Shown here piece by piece: positions 1 through 6,287 of a stretch of 15,976 nt of DNA. The stretch covers positions 1 through 15,976 of the forward strand of contig JBFWJK010000066.1 of assembly GCA_050253255.1 (NCBI GenBank), written 5' to 3'. The first letter of the stretch is position 1. The number at the start of each line of letters is the position of its first letter. The notes under the pieces are model-generated. The model made no database searches. It saw only the letters and a list, made by a program, of their open reading frames with translations, and was not told the DNA's origin. Source of the stretch: JACKCP01 sp050253255. GTDB taxonomy: Bacteria; Desulfobacterota; Desulfobacteria; Desulfobacterales; JACKCP01. Position numbers and translations under genes: made by a program.

Positions 1-2
1 CT

Positions 3-134
3 CCGGTACTTCCTGTAACCGAAGAGGAGCAAAGAAGAGCAAGAGAAGCTGAGTACAGAAAAAAAATAAGGCTTGAAATGAAACAGTCAGAAAAAATATG
101 TCAGGAAAATCCTGAGCAGTGTACTATAAAATAA
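3..134 (+). CDS. C-terminal end of an unrecognised upstream protein (partial)
   Basis: An open frame enters from the left edge in frame 3 and stops at TAA 132-134, leaving the last 43 residues. The visible part is strongly charged and helix-like, rich in Glu, Arg and Lys (for example EEEQRRAREAEYRKKIRLEM), and has two cysteines near the end. The other two forward frames stop within the first 55 bases, which supports this one. No domain can be recognised, so no function is given. The next gene starts 59 nt downstream with its own strong ribosome site, so the two need not be in one operon. Confidence 0.5.
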   Translation, partial: PVLPVTEEEQRRAREAEYRKKIRLEMKQSEKICQENPEQCTIK

Positions 135-193
135 AATTGTAGTTCATGTAAAACCTGAAGCCACCAAAGCTTTAAAAACAAGGAGGTAGTCAA

Positions 194-379
194 ATGGAAA
201 AAAAACGTAAAATCCAGACAGCATGCCCCCAGTGCGGATGCTCCAATATTGCCCATATAAGTGAGGAAGAATTAAAGGAAAAATACGGAGATGTCCCAAA
301 CATTGAACTTGAATGCCACGAATGTCTGCTGAAATATCAGGCAGACAAAAATAAAACTACAGGAGCCGACAAAAAATGA
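194..379 (+). CDS. Small zinc-ribbon protein, function unknown
   Basis: The product is 61 residues, with CPQCGC at 11-16 and CHEC at 41-44. That gives two Cys-x-x-Cys knuckles about 26 residues apart, the layout of a small zinc ribbon (or rubredoxin-like metal site). The ends are Lys-rich and there is no signal peptide or membrane segment, so a cytoplasmic location is expected. The start is well supported by AAGGAGG (180-186), 7 nt before the ATG. The stop overlaps the start of the rhodanese-ferritin gene by 4 nt (ATGA), which implies translational coupling. Context suggests a role in the oxidative-stress operon. The metal and the partner are not determined by the sequence. Confidence 0.8.
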   Translation: MEKKRKIQTACPQCGCSNIAHISEEELKEKYGDVPNIELECHECLLKYQADKNKTTGADKK

Positions 380-1191
380 ATCAGCAGAGTATTTCCGAAA
401 TAGAATCTGAAGAACTGAGAAAATTTATTGCTGAAAAAAAAGAAAAGGATTTCACTCTTGTTGATGTGAGGGAAGAGTTTGAATACAATGAAAGCCATAT
501 TCCCGGTGCAGTCTGGGTAAAGCTCTCAGAATTGGAAAAAAACCCTTCCCTTGTACCACGATCAAAAGAGGTTGTATTTTACTGCCGCTCCGGTGCACGA
601 TCTCATGCAGCTGCAAGACTTTTTCTTGAATCTGAAAGTTCTGCTGAAACAGATTCAATCTACAACCTCAAATCAGGTATGCTTGGATGGGACGGCGCAC
701 AGATAGAAGAAATTCCCAAAATTGATCTTTTCAAAGGGAAAAAAGAACTTGATGAACTTATAATAAGAGCTATGGAACTTGAAAAAGGGGCTTTTGAGCT
801 GTATTCCGCCATATCTGAAAAGTATAAAAATCTTCCATACATAGATTCGATAAATATGCTTAAAAAAGCTGAAACAGCACACGCAAGAACTCTTTTTAAA
901 AGACTTGGAAGGCCGATGGAAGAATTTGACTCATACTTCAATTCTCTTAGCGGAGATATTATGGAGTCCGGAATTTCAACAGCACAGGCCCTGAAAAAAA
1001 TTGAATCCCTTGAAAAAAATATATGCATAGGGCTTCTTGAATTTCTGGTGTTAATGGAAGTAATGGCTTATGATTTATACAAGGTAATGGCGGAAAAGGA
1101 AAAGAATGCACAAAAAACTTTTCTCACAATTGCGCAGGAAGAAAAAGCTCACATGAGGACAATCGCCTCAGCTTTTATATTATGCGCCTGA
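376..1191 (+). CDS. Rhodanese-ferritin (rubrerythrin-like) fusion protein
   Basis: The protein is 271 residues in two domains. Residues about 5-112 are a rhodanese domain: VDVREEFEYNESHIPGA at 29-45 and an active-site loop CRSGAR with catalytic Cys70, able to carry a persulfide. Residues about 123-269 are a ferritin-like four-helix diiron domain. Its probable iron ligands are Glu136, the E-x-x-H pair Glu166/His169, Glu228 and the second pair Glu256/His259. There is no C-terminal rubredoxin domain, unlike classical rubrerythrin, but two rubredoxins are encoded just downstream and could donate electrons. The likely role is cytoplasmic peroxide reduction combined with sulfur transfer; the link between the two activities is inferred. 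The start overlaps the preceding stop by 4 nt, and rubredoxin 1 follows after 39 nt. Confidence 0.87.
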   Translation: MNQQSISEIESEELRKFIAEKKEKDFTLVDVREEFEYNESHIPGAVWVKLSELEKNPSLVPRSKEVVFYCRSGARSHAAARLFLESESSAETDSIYNLKSGMLGWDGAQIEEIPKIDLFKGKKELDELIIRAMELEKGAFELYSAISEKYKNLPYIDSINMLKKAETAHARTLFKRLGRPMEEFDSYFNSLSGDIMESGISTAQALKKIESLEKNICIGLLEFLVLMEVMAYDLYKVMAEKEKNAQKTFLTIAQEEKAHMRTIASAFILCA

Positions 1192-1230
1192 TAAATGATT
1201 ATTTATAAAAAGCAAACAAAGGAGATAATT

Positions 1231-1389
1231 ATGTCAAAGTATGAATGTCCGTGCGGTTATGTATATGATCCTGCTGAAGGAGACATTGAAAACGGAATTG
1301 AGCCTGGAACAGCATTTGAAGACCTTCCAGCCGACTGGGTCTGCCCCCTTTGCGGAGCTGAAAAAGAATATTTTGAAAAAGTCGAATAA
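1231..1389 (+). CDS. Rubredoxin 1, with a shortened C-x-C-G first iron knuckle
   Basis: This is a 52-residue rubredoxin, a one-electron carrier with a single Fe(Cys)4 centre. The body is typical: GYVYDPAEGD, DLPADWVCPLCG. The second knuckle is normal (Cys38, Cys41). The first reads ECPCG, so Cys6 and Cys8 are separated by one residue instead of the usual two. The start at 1231 is chosen over an in-frame ATG at 1195 because AAAGGAGA (1218-1225) lies just upstream and because the extra 12 residues are not rubredoxin-like. It shares about 70% identity by eye with the next gene, so the pair probably arose by duplication. It lies between the rhodanese-ferritin gene and FprA, its likely partners. 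Confidence 0.92.
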   Translation: MSKYECPCGYVYDPAEGDIENGIEPGTAFEDLPADWVCPLCGAEKEYFEKVE

Positions 1390-1420
1390 CTCATAAACCT
1401 CAATATAAGGAGAAAATCAA

Positions 1421-1579
1421 ATGGATAAATATACATGCACAGTCTGCGGCTATACATACGACCCTAAAGAAGGCGATGCTGAAGGCGGAATCGAACCAGG
1501 AGTTGCTTTTGAAGATCTTCCTGATGACTGGGTCTGCCCTGTATGCGGAGTCGGCAAAGAAGAATTTGAAAAGGAGTAA
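1421..1579 (+). CDS. Rubredoxin 2 (canonical)
   Basis: The reading frame encodes 52 residues with both canonical knuckles: CTVCG (Cys6, Cys9) and CPVCG (Cys39, Cys42). It also has the usual YDPKEGD and EDLPDDWVCP signatures of a type I rubredoxin. The ribosome site AAGGAGA (1408-1414) is 6 nt before the ATG. The gene ends 9 nt before the flavodiiron protein start, and its last codons contain the AAGGAG that can serve as that gene's ribosome site. This places it as the direct electron donor to FprA, as in the Desulfovibrio rubredoxin:oxygen oxidoreductase pair. It is cytoplasmic. It is easily missed because of its short length. Confidence 0.95.
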   Translation: MDKYTCTVCGYTYDPKEGDAEGGIEPGVAFEDLPDDWVCPVCGVGKEEFEKE

Positions 1580-1588
1580 TTTTTTAAG

Positions 1589-2788
1589 ATGGATATTACC
1601 AGGATTTGTGAAGGTATTTACAACGTTGGAGTAAGAGACTGGAATATAAGGGATTTTCACGGATATTCCACTTATCAGGGCACAACATACAACGCTTTTC
1701 TTATTGTAGACGAAAAAGTTGTACTTATGGATACAGTGAAAAAGCCTTTTACAGAAAAACTTCTTGAAAATATAAAAAAAATAATTGACCCGAAAAAAAT
1801 TGACATGGTTATAAGCAACCATGCTGAAATGGATCATTCCGGAGCACTACCCCATATAATGCACTATATCGGAGAAGAAAAACCTGTACTCTGCTCAAAA
1901 GCAGGCAAAAAAAACCTTGAAGCGCACTTTGGTAAAGACAGGCTGAACCTTCAGACCGTAAGTTCAGGTGAAGAGATAAGCACAGGAACCAAAACCCTTT
2001 CATTTCTTGAAACCAGAATGCTTCACTGGCCTGACAGCATGTTCACCTACGCCAGGGAAGATAAAATTCTTTTTTCAAGTGATGCCTTTGGACAGCATTA
2101 TTCAGGATTCGCCTCCTTTGACGATCAGATAAGTGAAGAGGAAATGCTTGGTCATGCAAAAAAATATTACGCAAACATTCTTCTTCCTTTTTCAGGTCTT
2201 GTAAAAAAACTTATCAAAGATGTTGAAGACATGAATCTCGAGATTAGTCAGATCTGTCCGGATCATGGCGTAATGTTCAGAAAAGATCCTTCAAAAATCA
2301 TAAATGCATACAAGGAATGGTGCGAACAGAAACCTTCAAAAAAAGCTGTAATTATTTATGATTCCATGTGGGAAAGCACCAGAAGAATGGCAGATGAAAT
2401 TGCAGATGCTTTTGTTTTGAAAAACATTCCTGTTGTCTGCATGAACACAAGAAAATGCCATAGAAGCGATATAATCACAGAGATTCTTGACTGCGGAGCA
2501 GTTATATTAGGTTCTCCCACTCTGAACAACAACATCTTTCCTGCTCTTGCAGATATTTTAACATACATGAAAGGCTTAAAACCAAAGAATAAAATCGGAG
2601 CGGCCTTTGGTTCTTACGGATGGAGCGGCGAAGCTGTTGGAATTTTAAATTCTTATATTGAAGAAACAGGCTTTGAGCTCGCTGATCCGGGTCTGAAGGT
2701 TCAGTATGTTCCTGATGAATCGGATCTTGAAAAATGCAGGGAGCTTGGATTTAAAATTGCTTCAATGCTCGAAAAACTTGATTCTTAA
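1589..2788 (+). CDS. fprA: Flavodiiron protein, rubredoxin:oxygen oxidoreductase (FprA/ROO)
   Basis: The 399-residue protein has the normal length and order of a class A flavodiiron protein. The N-terminal metallo-beta-lactamase-like domain (about 1-250) carries a complete diiron set: H78-x-E80-x-D82-H83, His146, Asp165 and His226. These positions agree closely with those known for the Desulfovibrio gigas enzyme. The C-terminal flavodoxin domain (about 252-397) has FMN-loop sequences YDSMWESTRRM (257-267), GSPTLNNN (308-315) and GSYGWSGEA (341-349). It reduces O2 to water, and in some members NO to N2O, with electrons from rubredoxin in the cytoplasm. Two rubredoxin genes lie immediately upstream. 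A hairpin terminator follows 22 nt after the stop. Which substrate is preferred cannot be read from the sequence. Confidence 0.96.
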   Translation: MDITRICEGIYNVGVRDWNIRDFHGYSTYQGTTYNAFLIVDEKVVLMDTVKKPFTEKLLENIKKIIDPKKIDMVISNHAEMDHSGALPHIMHYIGEEKPVLCSKAGKKNLEAHFGKDRLNLQTVSSGEEISTGTKTLSFLETRMLHWPDSMFTYAREDKILFSSDAFGQHYSGFASFDDQISEEEMLGHAKKYYANILLPFSGLVKKLIKDVEDMNLEISQICPDHGVMFRKDPSKIINAYKEWCEQKPSKKAVIIYDSMWESTRRMADEIADAFVLKNIPVVCMNTRKCHRSDIITEILDCGAVILGSPTLNNNIFPALADILTYMKGLKPKNKIGAAFGSYGWSGEAVGILNSYIEETGFELADPGLKVQYVPDESDLEKCRELGFKIASMLEKLDS

Positions 2789-2810
2789 CCTGTAATTATC
2801 AGATTCAGAC

Positions 2811-2835
2811 AAAAAGCCGGCAATGCCGGCTTTTT
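2811..2835 (+). terminator. Intrinsic terminator after fprA, adjacent to the next ribosome site
   Basis: AAAAAGCCGGC (2811-2821), loop AAT, then GCCGGCTTTTT (2825-2835) form a perfect 11-bp inverted repeat. The GC core is followed by a T run and preceded by an A run, so it could work in both directions. It closes the zinc ribbon-to-FprA operon. The T run ends only 5 nt before the AGGAGA ribosome site of the DsrE-like gene, so partial read-through or attenuation is possible. Confidence 0.85.
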
Positions 2836-2852
2836 AAAAAAGGAGACAAATC

Positions 2853-3200
2853 TTGAAAAAAACAGCTTTCTTTGTTTTCAACGGCGACCCCATGTGCTTT
2901 ATTCATGTTCTTTTAAACAGTCTTGACATGAAAGAAAAGGGATATGACATAAAACTTGTCATAGAAGGAGCATCTGCAGGTCTTATCCCCAAAATCTCCA
3001 GCCTTGACAAACCTGTGCCTGATTTATGGGAAAAGGTAAAATCCAAAAATATCATAGATGCTGTGTGCAGAGCATGTGCATATAAACTTGGCGCTCTTGA
3101 ATCCGCGGAAGAACAGAATCTTCCTCTCAAGGGAGATATGAGCGGACACCCTTCCATGACTTCATACATGGAAAAGGGATATGAAATAATCACTTTCTGA
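2853..3200 (+). CDS. DsrE-family-like small cytoplasmic protein
   Basis: The product is 115 residues with a TTG start, supported by AGGAGA (2841-2846) 6 nt upstream; the next in-frame ATG would cut off the first beta strand. The fold pattern is that of small DsrE/F-like alpha-beta proteins: a first strand KKTAFFVFNGDP, then CFIHVLLNSLDMKEKG, then strand IKLVIEG. A VCRACA motif (Cys72, Cys75) falls where DsrE relatives carry reactive cysteines. The C-terminal block SGHPSMTSYMEKGYEI looks conserved. DsrE-type proteins pass sulfane sulfur between carriers. A sulfur-relay role with the rhodanese upstream is inferred and not proven. It lies 64 nt beyond the fprA stop, across a terminator. Confidence 0.72.
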   Translation: MKKTAFFVFNGDPMCFIHVLLNSLDMKEKGYDIKLVIEGASAGLIPKISSLDKPVPDLWEKVKSKNIIDAVCRACAYKLGALESAEEQNLPLKGDMSGHPSMTSYMEKGYEIITF

Positions 3201-3222
3201 TTTATTTTTCTTTAATGAAAAA

Positions 3223-3301
3223 GTGCGGTTTGAAAATCGTTTTATTTTTTCTCAATCCCTGACACCGGAAATCAGCTCACCAGGAAAATAATAAACCGCA
3301 C
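3223..3301. repeat. Long-range inverted repeat with possible RNA stem-loop
   Basis: GTGCGGTTT (3223-3231) and AAACCGCAC (3293-3301) are perfect complements separated by 61 nt. Inside, a CTGA/TCAG pair around CACCGGAAA and short A/T complementarity could extend the fold. The arms are GC-rich against an AT-rich background, so pairing by chance is less likely. It could be a structured 3' UTR, a small RNA or the remnant of a small mobile element. The sequence does not decide between these. Confidence 0.4.
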
Positions 3302-3440
3302 CACATGTAAACATGGTTTATTTTTAATTTTAACCATTAATTCGCAAAAACATAATATGTGATATTAAATCCAAATAAGCTGACAGGCGGTGTTTATCCG
3401 CATTTTAAATCTGCTTTTTTTTAAAAGGGGGCAAGCTTGT

Positions 3441-3490
3441 AACTTGACATTACGCCAGTAAAGGCATAAAAATCAAATTTCATGTCAGTT
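3441..3490. repeat. Dyad overlapping the -35 of the pilus operon
   Basis: AACTTGACAT (3441-3450) pairs with ATGTCAGTT (3482-3490) with one bulged T and a 31-nt spacer. As DNA it could be a pair of operator half-sites flanking a promoter; as RNA it would be a leader hairpin of a transcript starting further upstream. The two readings are exclusive, and the sequence alone does not choose. Confidence 0.35.
3444..3472 (+). promoter_or_regulatory. Candidate sigma-70 promoter of the pilus assembly operon
   Basis: A perfect -35 TTGACA (3444-3449) is followed after 17 nt by TAAAAA (3467-3472), a 4-of-6 match to the -10 consensus. The position suits transcription of the gene starting at 3519. The -35 lies within one arm of the dyad 3441-3450/3482-3490, so a repressor or an RNA structure could act here. 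The -10 is weak. Confidence 0.4.
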
Positions 3491-3518
3491 AAATTTTTTA
3501 CTTTACCGGGATGGCTAA

Positions 3519-5195
3519 ATGGAGACAAAGCAGAGCCTTTTTTCTGCCTTAAAAAAAATCAGTTTAAAAAGTTCCCTCAATATAAAAAGACATTTAGGGG
3601 TAATAATAGAAAAGGAAGGCCTTACCTTTGTAATCCCCGATTCAGGCCGGGACAAAAACAGAGCTGTCAATCAGCTCAAAAGATTCCCCTGTCCTGAGGG
3701 AGTATCCTATCTGTCCGAAAGCTTTGGCAAATTTGTTTTTGAGTGTCTCAAGAAAATACCGGCAGAACTTTCATCTGAAGCATGGATAATTCTTCCCTAC
3801 GATGAAATTGAAACAAGATATATTAAAATCCCGAAAACCAGTGAAAAAGCTTCTGAAAATGCTGTATACTGGACTCTTAAAAAAGAAATTGAATTTGATA
3901 TAAAAAACCATTTTCTCGATTTTGAAAAAACAGAAAGCATTACAGAAAGAGGAATTGCCAAAGAAGGAGTCTGCGCATATATTGCTGAGAAATCATTGAT
4001 TTATTCGGTCAGACATTTTTTTGAAGATGCCGGATGCAAAGTAAACGGAATAACTTCAGTTCCGTTTGCAGTTCAGACCGTTCTTAAAAACAGAAGCTTA
4101 AACATAGGCCCCAAAAACATCTGTTTTGTAAATCCCAAAAAAGATTCTCTGGAAATTTATATATTTACCGGAAACAACCTGAAGCTGGTAAGACAGACAA
4201 AAACAGGAATCACAAGTCTTGCCGAAGCGCTTATGATGAGTGCCGTTGAAAATGACGATGAAGAACTTAAATGGCATACGATCGAAGATCTTACAGAAAT
4301 AATTCTGGAGCATGTAAAAACAGGTCATGGTAAAGGAAGAGAATACAATAAAATAGACCAGGGGGTTGAACCTGCAGTAGAAAGAATAGCCCGCCAGGTT
4401 GAAAGAACTGTAAACTATTTTAAAAATCAGATTCAATCGGAATCAATTGATGCAGTAATGGTTAACGGTCTTCTTGCAGATTACCATCCTCTGACAGATA
4501 TAATTTCAGAATATACAGGAATAAATGTTTTTTCCTCGCTTGACATTCTTAATGAAACTGTGACTGCAACCCACGGGAGTAAAATATACAAAGACAGCGA
4601 ATTTATTACAGGTCTTGGCGCTATTTACTGTTCCAACAGGCTCACGCCCAATATTTTGTTCACACACAGACACGAAAAAGCATCGAGAATAATTTCTTTC
4701 CTGAATAAGTCAGTTTTTGCTGCCTCCGCCATAGCTCTGCTGATCTGCACAGCAATATATTCTCTTCAGCAAAGCGAAATAAAAAATCTTGAGCAGAAAA
4801 AGCACAAACTAGAAAAAAATCTTTCAGACTATCCCCTTGAACTTAGTTCTCCAATGCTCAGTGAAACTGCTGCAAAAATAATGGCAAACAAGGAGATTTT
4901 AAAGGAAAAAGCCAAAATACTGGAACCGGGAGTTCTTTTAGACGAATTTTTGAAGGCTTCCTCCGAAAATATAAAAATCAGGGATTTCAAACTCAGCCTT
5001 ACTGATAAAAAAAGAGAAATAGTTTTTTCCGGATATGTTTCCGGGGAAGAATACACTCTCGATTCAAGACTTGCAGACTACATACTTAACCTGAGCTCAT
5101 CAGAAATGTTTTTAAACGTATCTGTAGAGTCACAGGATACAATTAAGCTCAAGAATAAAACCATAATAGCTTTTTCAGCTGTAATAAAGATTTAG
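3519..5195 (+). CDS. PilM-PilN fusion (GspL/MshI-like) pilus inner-membrane assembly protein
   Basis: The 558-residue protein joins two parts normally encoded separately. Residues about 1-385 resemble the cytoplasmic actin-like PilM/GspL domain: AYIAEKSLIYSVRHFFEDAG, a later segment beginning at VERIARQVERTVNYFK, and a closing EFITGLGAIY like the last strand-helix of PilM. A single membrane helix spans about 396-415. It is followed by a coiled coil (418-440) and a periplasmic ferredoxin-like domain (about 470-558) typical of PilN. The protein would bridge the assembly ATPase to the PilO/PilP-like proteins encoded next. The start has no strong ribosome site (only GGGATGG upstream), so it is less certain than the frame. 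The next gene follows after 7 nt. GspL of a type II secretion system is the alternative, but the adjacent MshA-type pilin favours a pilus. Confidence 0.82.
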   Translation: METKQSLFSALKKISLKSSLNIKRHLGVIIEKEGLTFVIPDSGRDKNRAVNQLKRFPCPEGVSYLSESFGKFVFECLKKIPAELSSEAWIILPYDEIETRYIKIPKTSEKASENAVYWTLKKEIEFDIKNHFLDFEKTESITERGIAKEGVCAYIAEKSLIYSVRHFFEDAGCKVNGITSVPFAVQTVLKNRSLNIGPKNICFVNPKKDSLEIYIFTGNNLKLVRQTKTGITSLAEALMMSAVENDDEELKWHTIEDLTEIILEHVKTGHGKGREYNKIDQGVEPAVERIARQVERTVNYFKNQIQSESIDAVMVNGLLADYHPLTDIISEYTGINVFSSLDILNETVTATHGSKIYKDSEFITGLGAIYCSNRLTPNILFTHRHEKASRIISFLNKSVFAASAIALLICTAIYSLQQSEIKNLEQKKHKLEKNLSDYPLELSSPMLSETAAKIMANKEILKEKAKILEPGVLLDEFLKASSENIKIRDFKLSLTDKKREIVFSGYVSGEEYTLDSRLADYILNLSSSEMFLNVSVESQDTIKLKNKTIIAFSAVIKI

Positions 5196-5202
5196 GCTTT
5201 AT

Positions 5203-5751
5203 ATGAAAAAAAACAGAGAAATACAAAACAGAAAAAAAAGAACGGCAGTTTATTTTATTTCAGGACTTTTTGCAGTTTTAGCCTTTATTGTCATTCTTAT
5301 TTATCCTGCAAAAAAAGATACGGCCCGGCTTAATAATGAGATTAAAGAGATTAATTTAAGAATAAAAAAACAAGAGGTTCTGCAGCCTGCTTATACAAGA
5401 CTCATGATAACAAGCAGAGAAATAGAAAAAAAAATCAGTGAGCTTGAAAATACAAAATTCAAAAAATTTTTAAATCACAACGATATTCTAAGGCTTCCAG
5501 ACTCTTTCAAGCAGATTGCATCACAGACCGGACTTAAACTGATTTCATGCTCTCCTGACATAAATTCTGCAGGCAACGGGAAAAAAGAATTTCAGCTAAA
5601 GCTGGAGCTGGAGGGAGATTTTATGAGATTCCCTGATCTTCTTTCTGTTTTTGAAGCTGAAAAAAAAATCACTGACATTCAGACAATAGAAATAACTTCA
5701 GGAAAAGAGAAAAGTTATTTTCTCAAACTTTGGATAAACATGGATAAATAA
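5203..5751 (+). CDS. PilO-like (GspM/MshJ-type) inner-membrane pilus protein
   Basis: The protein has 182 residues with bitopic PilO topology. A short basic cytoplasmic tail (1-14) precedes one membrane helix (about 15-35), a coiled coil (about 37-85) and a C-terminal alpha-beta domain (about 95-180) that would sit in the periplasm. Sequence motifs are weak in this family, so the call rests on topology, length and position between the PilM-PilN fusion and the PilP-like protein. It is expected to dimerise with the PilN part of the upstream product and form the alignment complex below the secretin. Spacing is 7 nt upstream and 2 nt downstream, so translation is probably coupled. Confidence 0.7.
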   Translation: MKKNREIQNRKKRTAVYFISGLFAVLAFIVILIYPAKKDTARLNNEIKEINLRIKKQEVLQPAYTRLMITSREIEKKISELENTKFKKFLNHNDILRLPDSFKQIASQTGLKLISCSPDINSAGNGKKEFQLKLELEGDFMRFPDLLSVFEAEKKITDIQTIEITSGKEKSYFLKLWINMDK

Positions 5752-5753
5752 TT

Positions 5754-6287
5754 ATGAGTTTAAGAGAAAAAATAATTCTTTTTATCGCTGGTCTCGCTGT
5801 AATATGGGGAGCCTATGAGCTTGGAATAAAAAATATTTTACAAAAGAATTCCGTTCCTTCTGAGAAAAAAAAGACACAGACAGAACTTGAGCAGGATCTT
5901 TCACTTTTCACCCGTCAGATATCAGACCAGGTTTCATCTGTTAATCTTAATAAAAAAGAAATTCTCATAATTTCGAAAAGCCGCGAAAAAGTTAAAAAAG
6001 ACCCTTTTATAAGTTTTTCTGAAATGGAATCCATAGAAAACAAAGGGGAAGTGGACAAAAAAACGCCCGGAGCGCCTGCTGTCCAATCACTTTACAAATA
6101 TCTTGGATACATTGAGATAAACAATAATAAAATGGCGGTAATAAACAATCTGGAATACACCGAAAATGAACAGATAGAGGGAAGCAGATACATATTGAAA
6201 AAAATATCTCCCCTTAAGGTTGTTTTGTCAGACGGTTCAAAAAGCATAGAAATATTTAACGAAGAAACAAAAACCAGGGTTGAATAA
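5754..6287 (+). CDS. PilP/GspC-like protein linking inner membrane to secretin
   Basis: This 177-residue product has one N-terminal membrane helix (about 6-24), a low-complexity Lys/Glu/Ser linker (about 32-100) with a KKDPF motif (81-85), and a small beta domain (about 112-170). The pattern YKYLGYIEINNNKMAVI, then a Tyr, ILKKISPLKVVL, resembles the beta-sandwich of PilP and the homology region of GspC. Those domains bind the N0 domain of the secretin. PilP itself is usually a lipoprotein, while this one has an uncleaved helix as GspC does. The stop TAA is immediately followed by the ATG of the secretin gene, which fits partnership. Confidence 0.68.
   Translation: MSLREKIILFIAGLAVIWGAYELGIKNILQKNSVPSEKKKTQTELEQDLSLFTRQISDQVSSVNLNKKEILIISKSREKVKKDPFISFSEMESIENKGEVDKKTPGAPAVQSLYKYLGYIEINNNKMAVINNLEYTENEQIEGSRYILKKISPLKVVLSDGSKSIEIFNEETKTRVE

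Larger units (their letters stand above)
3201..3518. other. 318-base intergenic region ahead of the pilus operon, rich in dyads
   Basis: No credible coding frame is seen in this gap. It contains a long-range 9-bp inverted repeat (3223-3231 with 3293-3301), a GCGG/CCGC hairpin near 3388-3402 followed by a T8 run (3415-3422), a second dyad (3441-3450 with 3482-3490), and a candidate sigma-70 promoter (3444-3472). The first part probably belongs to the 3' end of the DsrE-like transcript and the second to the leader of the pilus operon. No known riboswitch consensus could be matched with confidence. Confidence 0.6.

Noticed and set aside
660..1028. Minus-strand open frame of 122 codons within the rhodanese-ferritin gene
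   Set aside because: It lies fully inside a gene with clear domains and catalytic residues; the product is Ser-rich, as expected from antisense of Glu/Lys codons.
1195..1230. Earlier in-frame start for rubredoxin 1
   Set aside because: The 12 extra residues do not fit rubredoxins, and a good ribosome site sits within this stretch, right before the ATG at 1231.
1400..1837. Minus-strand open frame of 145 codons across rubredoxin 2 and fprA
   Set aside because: It is a mirror of real conserved genes on the + strand; the product is rich in Phe, Tyr and Ile with no recognisable domain.
3386..3403. Second sigma-54 promoter ahead of the pilus operon
   Set aside because: GGCGGTGTTTATCCGC has GG and GC elements, but the spacing is off by one to two bases from GG-N10-GC, and the stretch is better explained as a GCGG/CCGC hairpin.
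3431..3517. Possible GEMM (c-di-GMP or cAMP-GMP) riboswitch ahead of the pilus operon
   Set aside because: Stretches such as GGGGCAAGC, ACGCC and ACCGGGATGGC recall parts of the GEMM core, but the ACGCAAAGCC core and the GNRA hairpin are missing and the helices do not pair as required.
3482..3697. Open frame of 71 codons overlapping the start of the PilM-PilN gene
   Set aside because: Its product is basic and of low complexity, it has no ribosome site, and it overlaps a well-supported longer gene in another frame.
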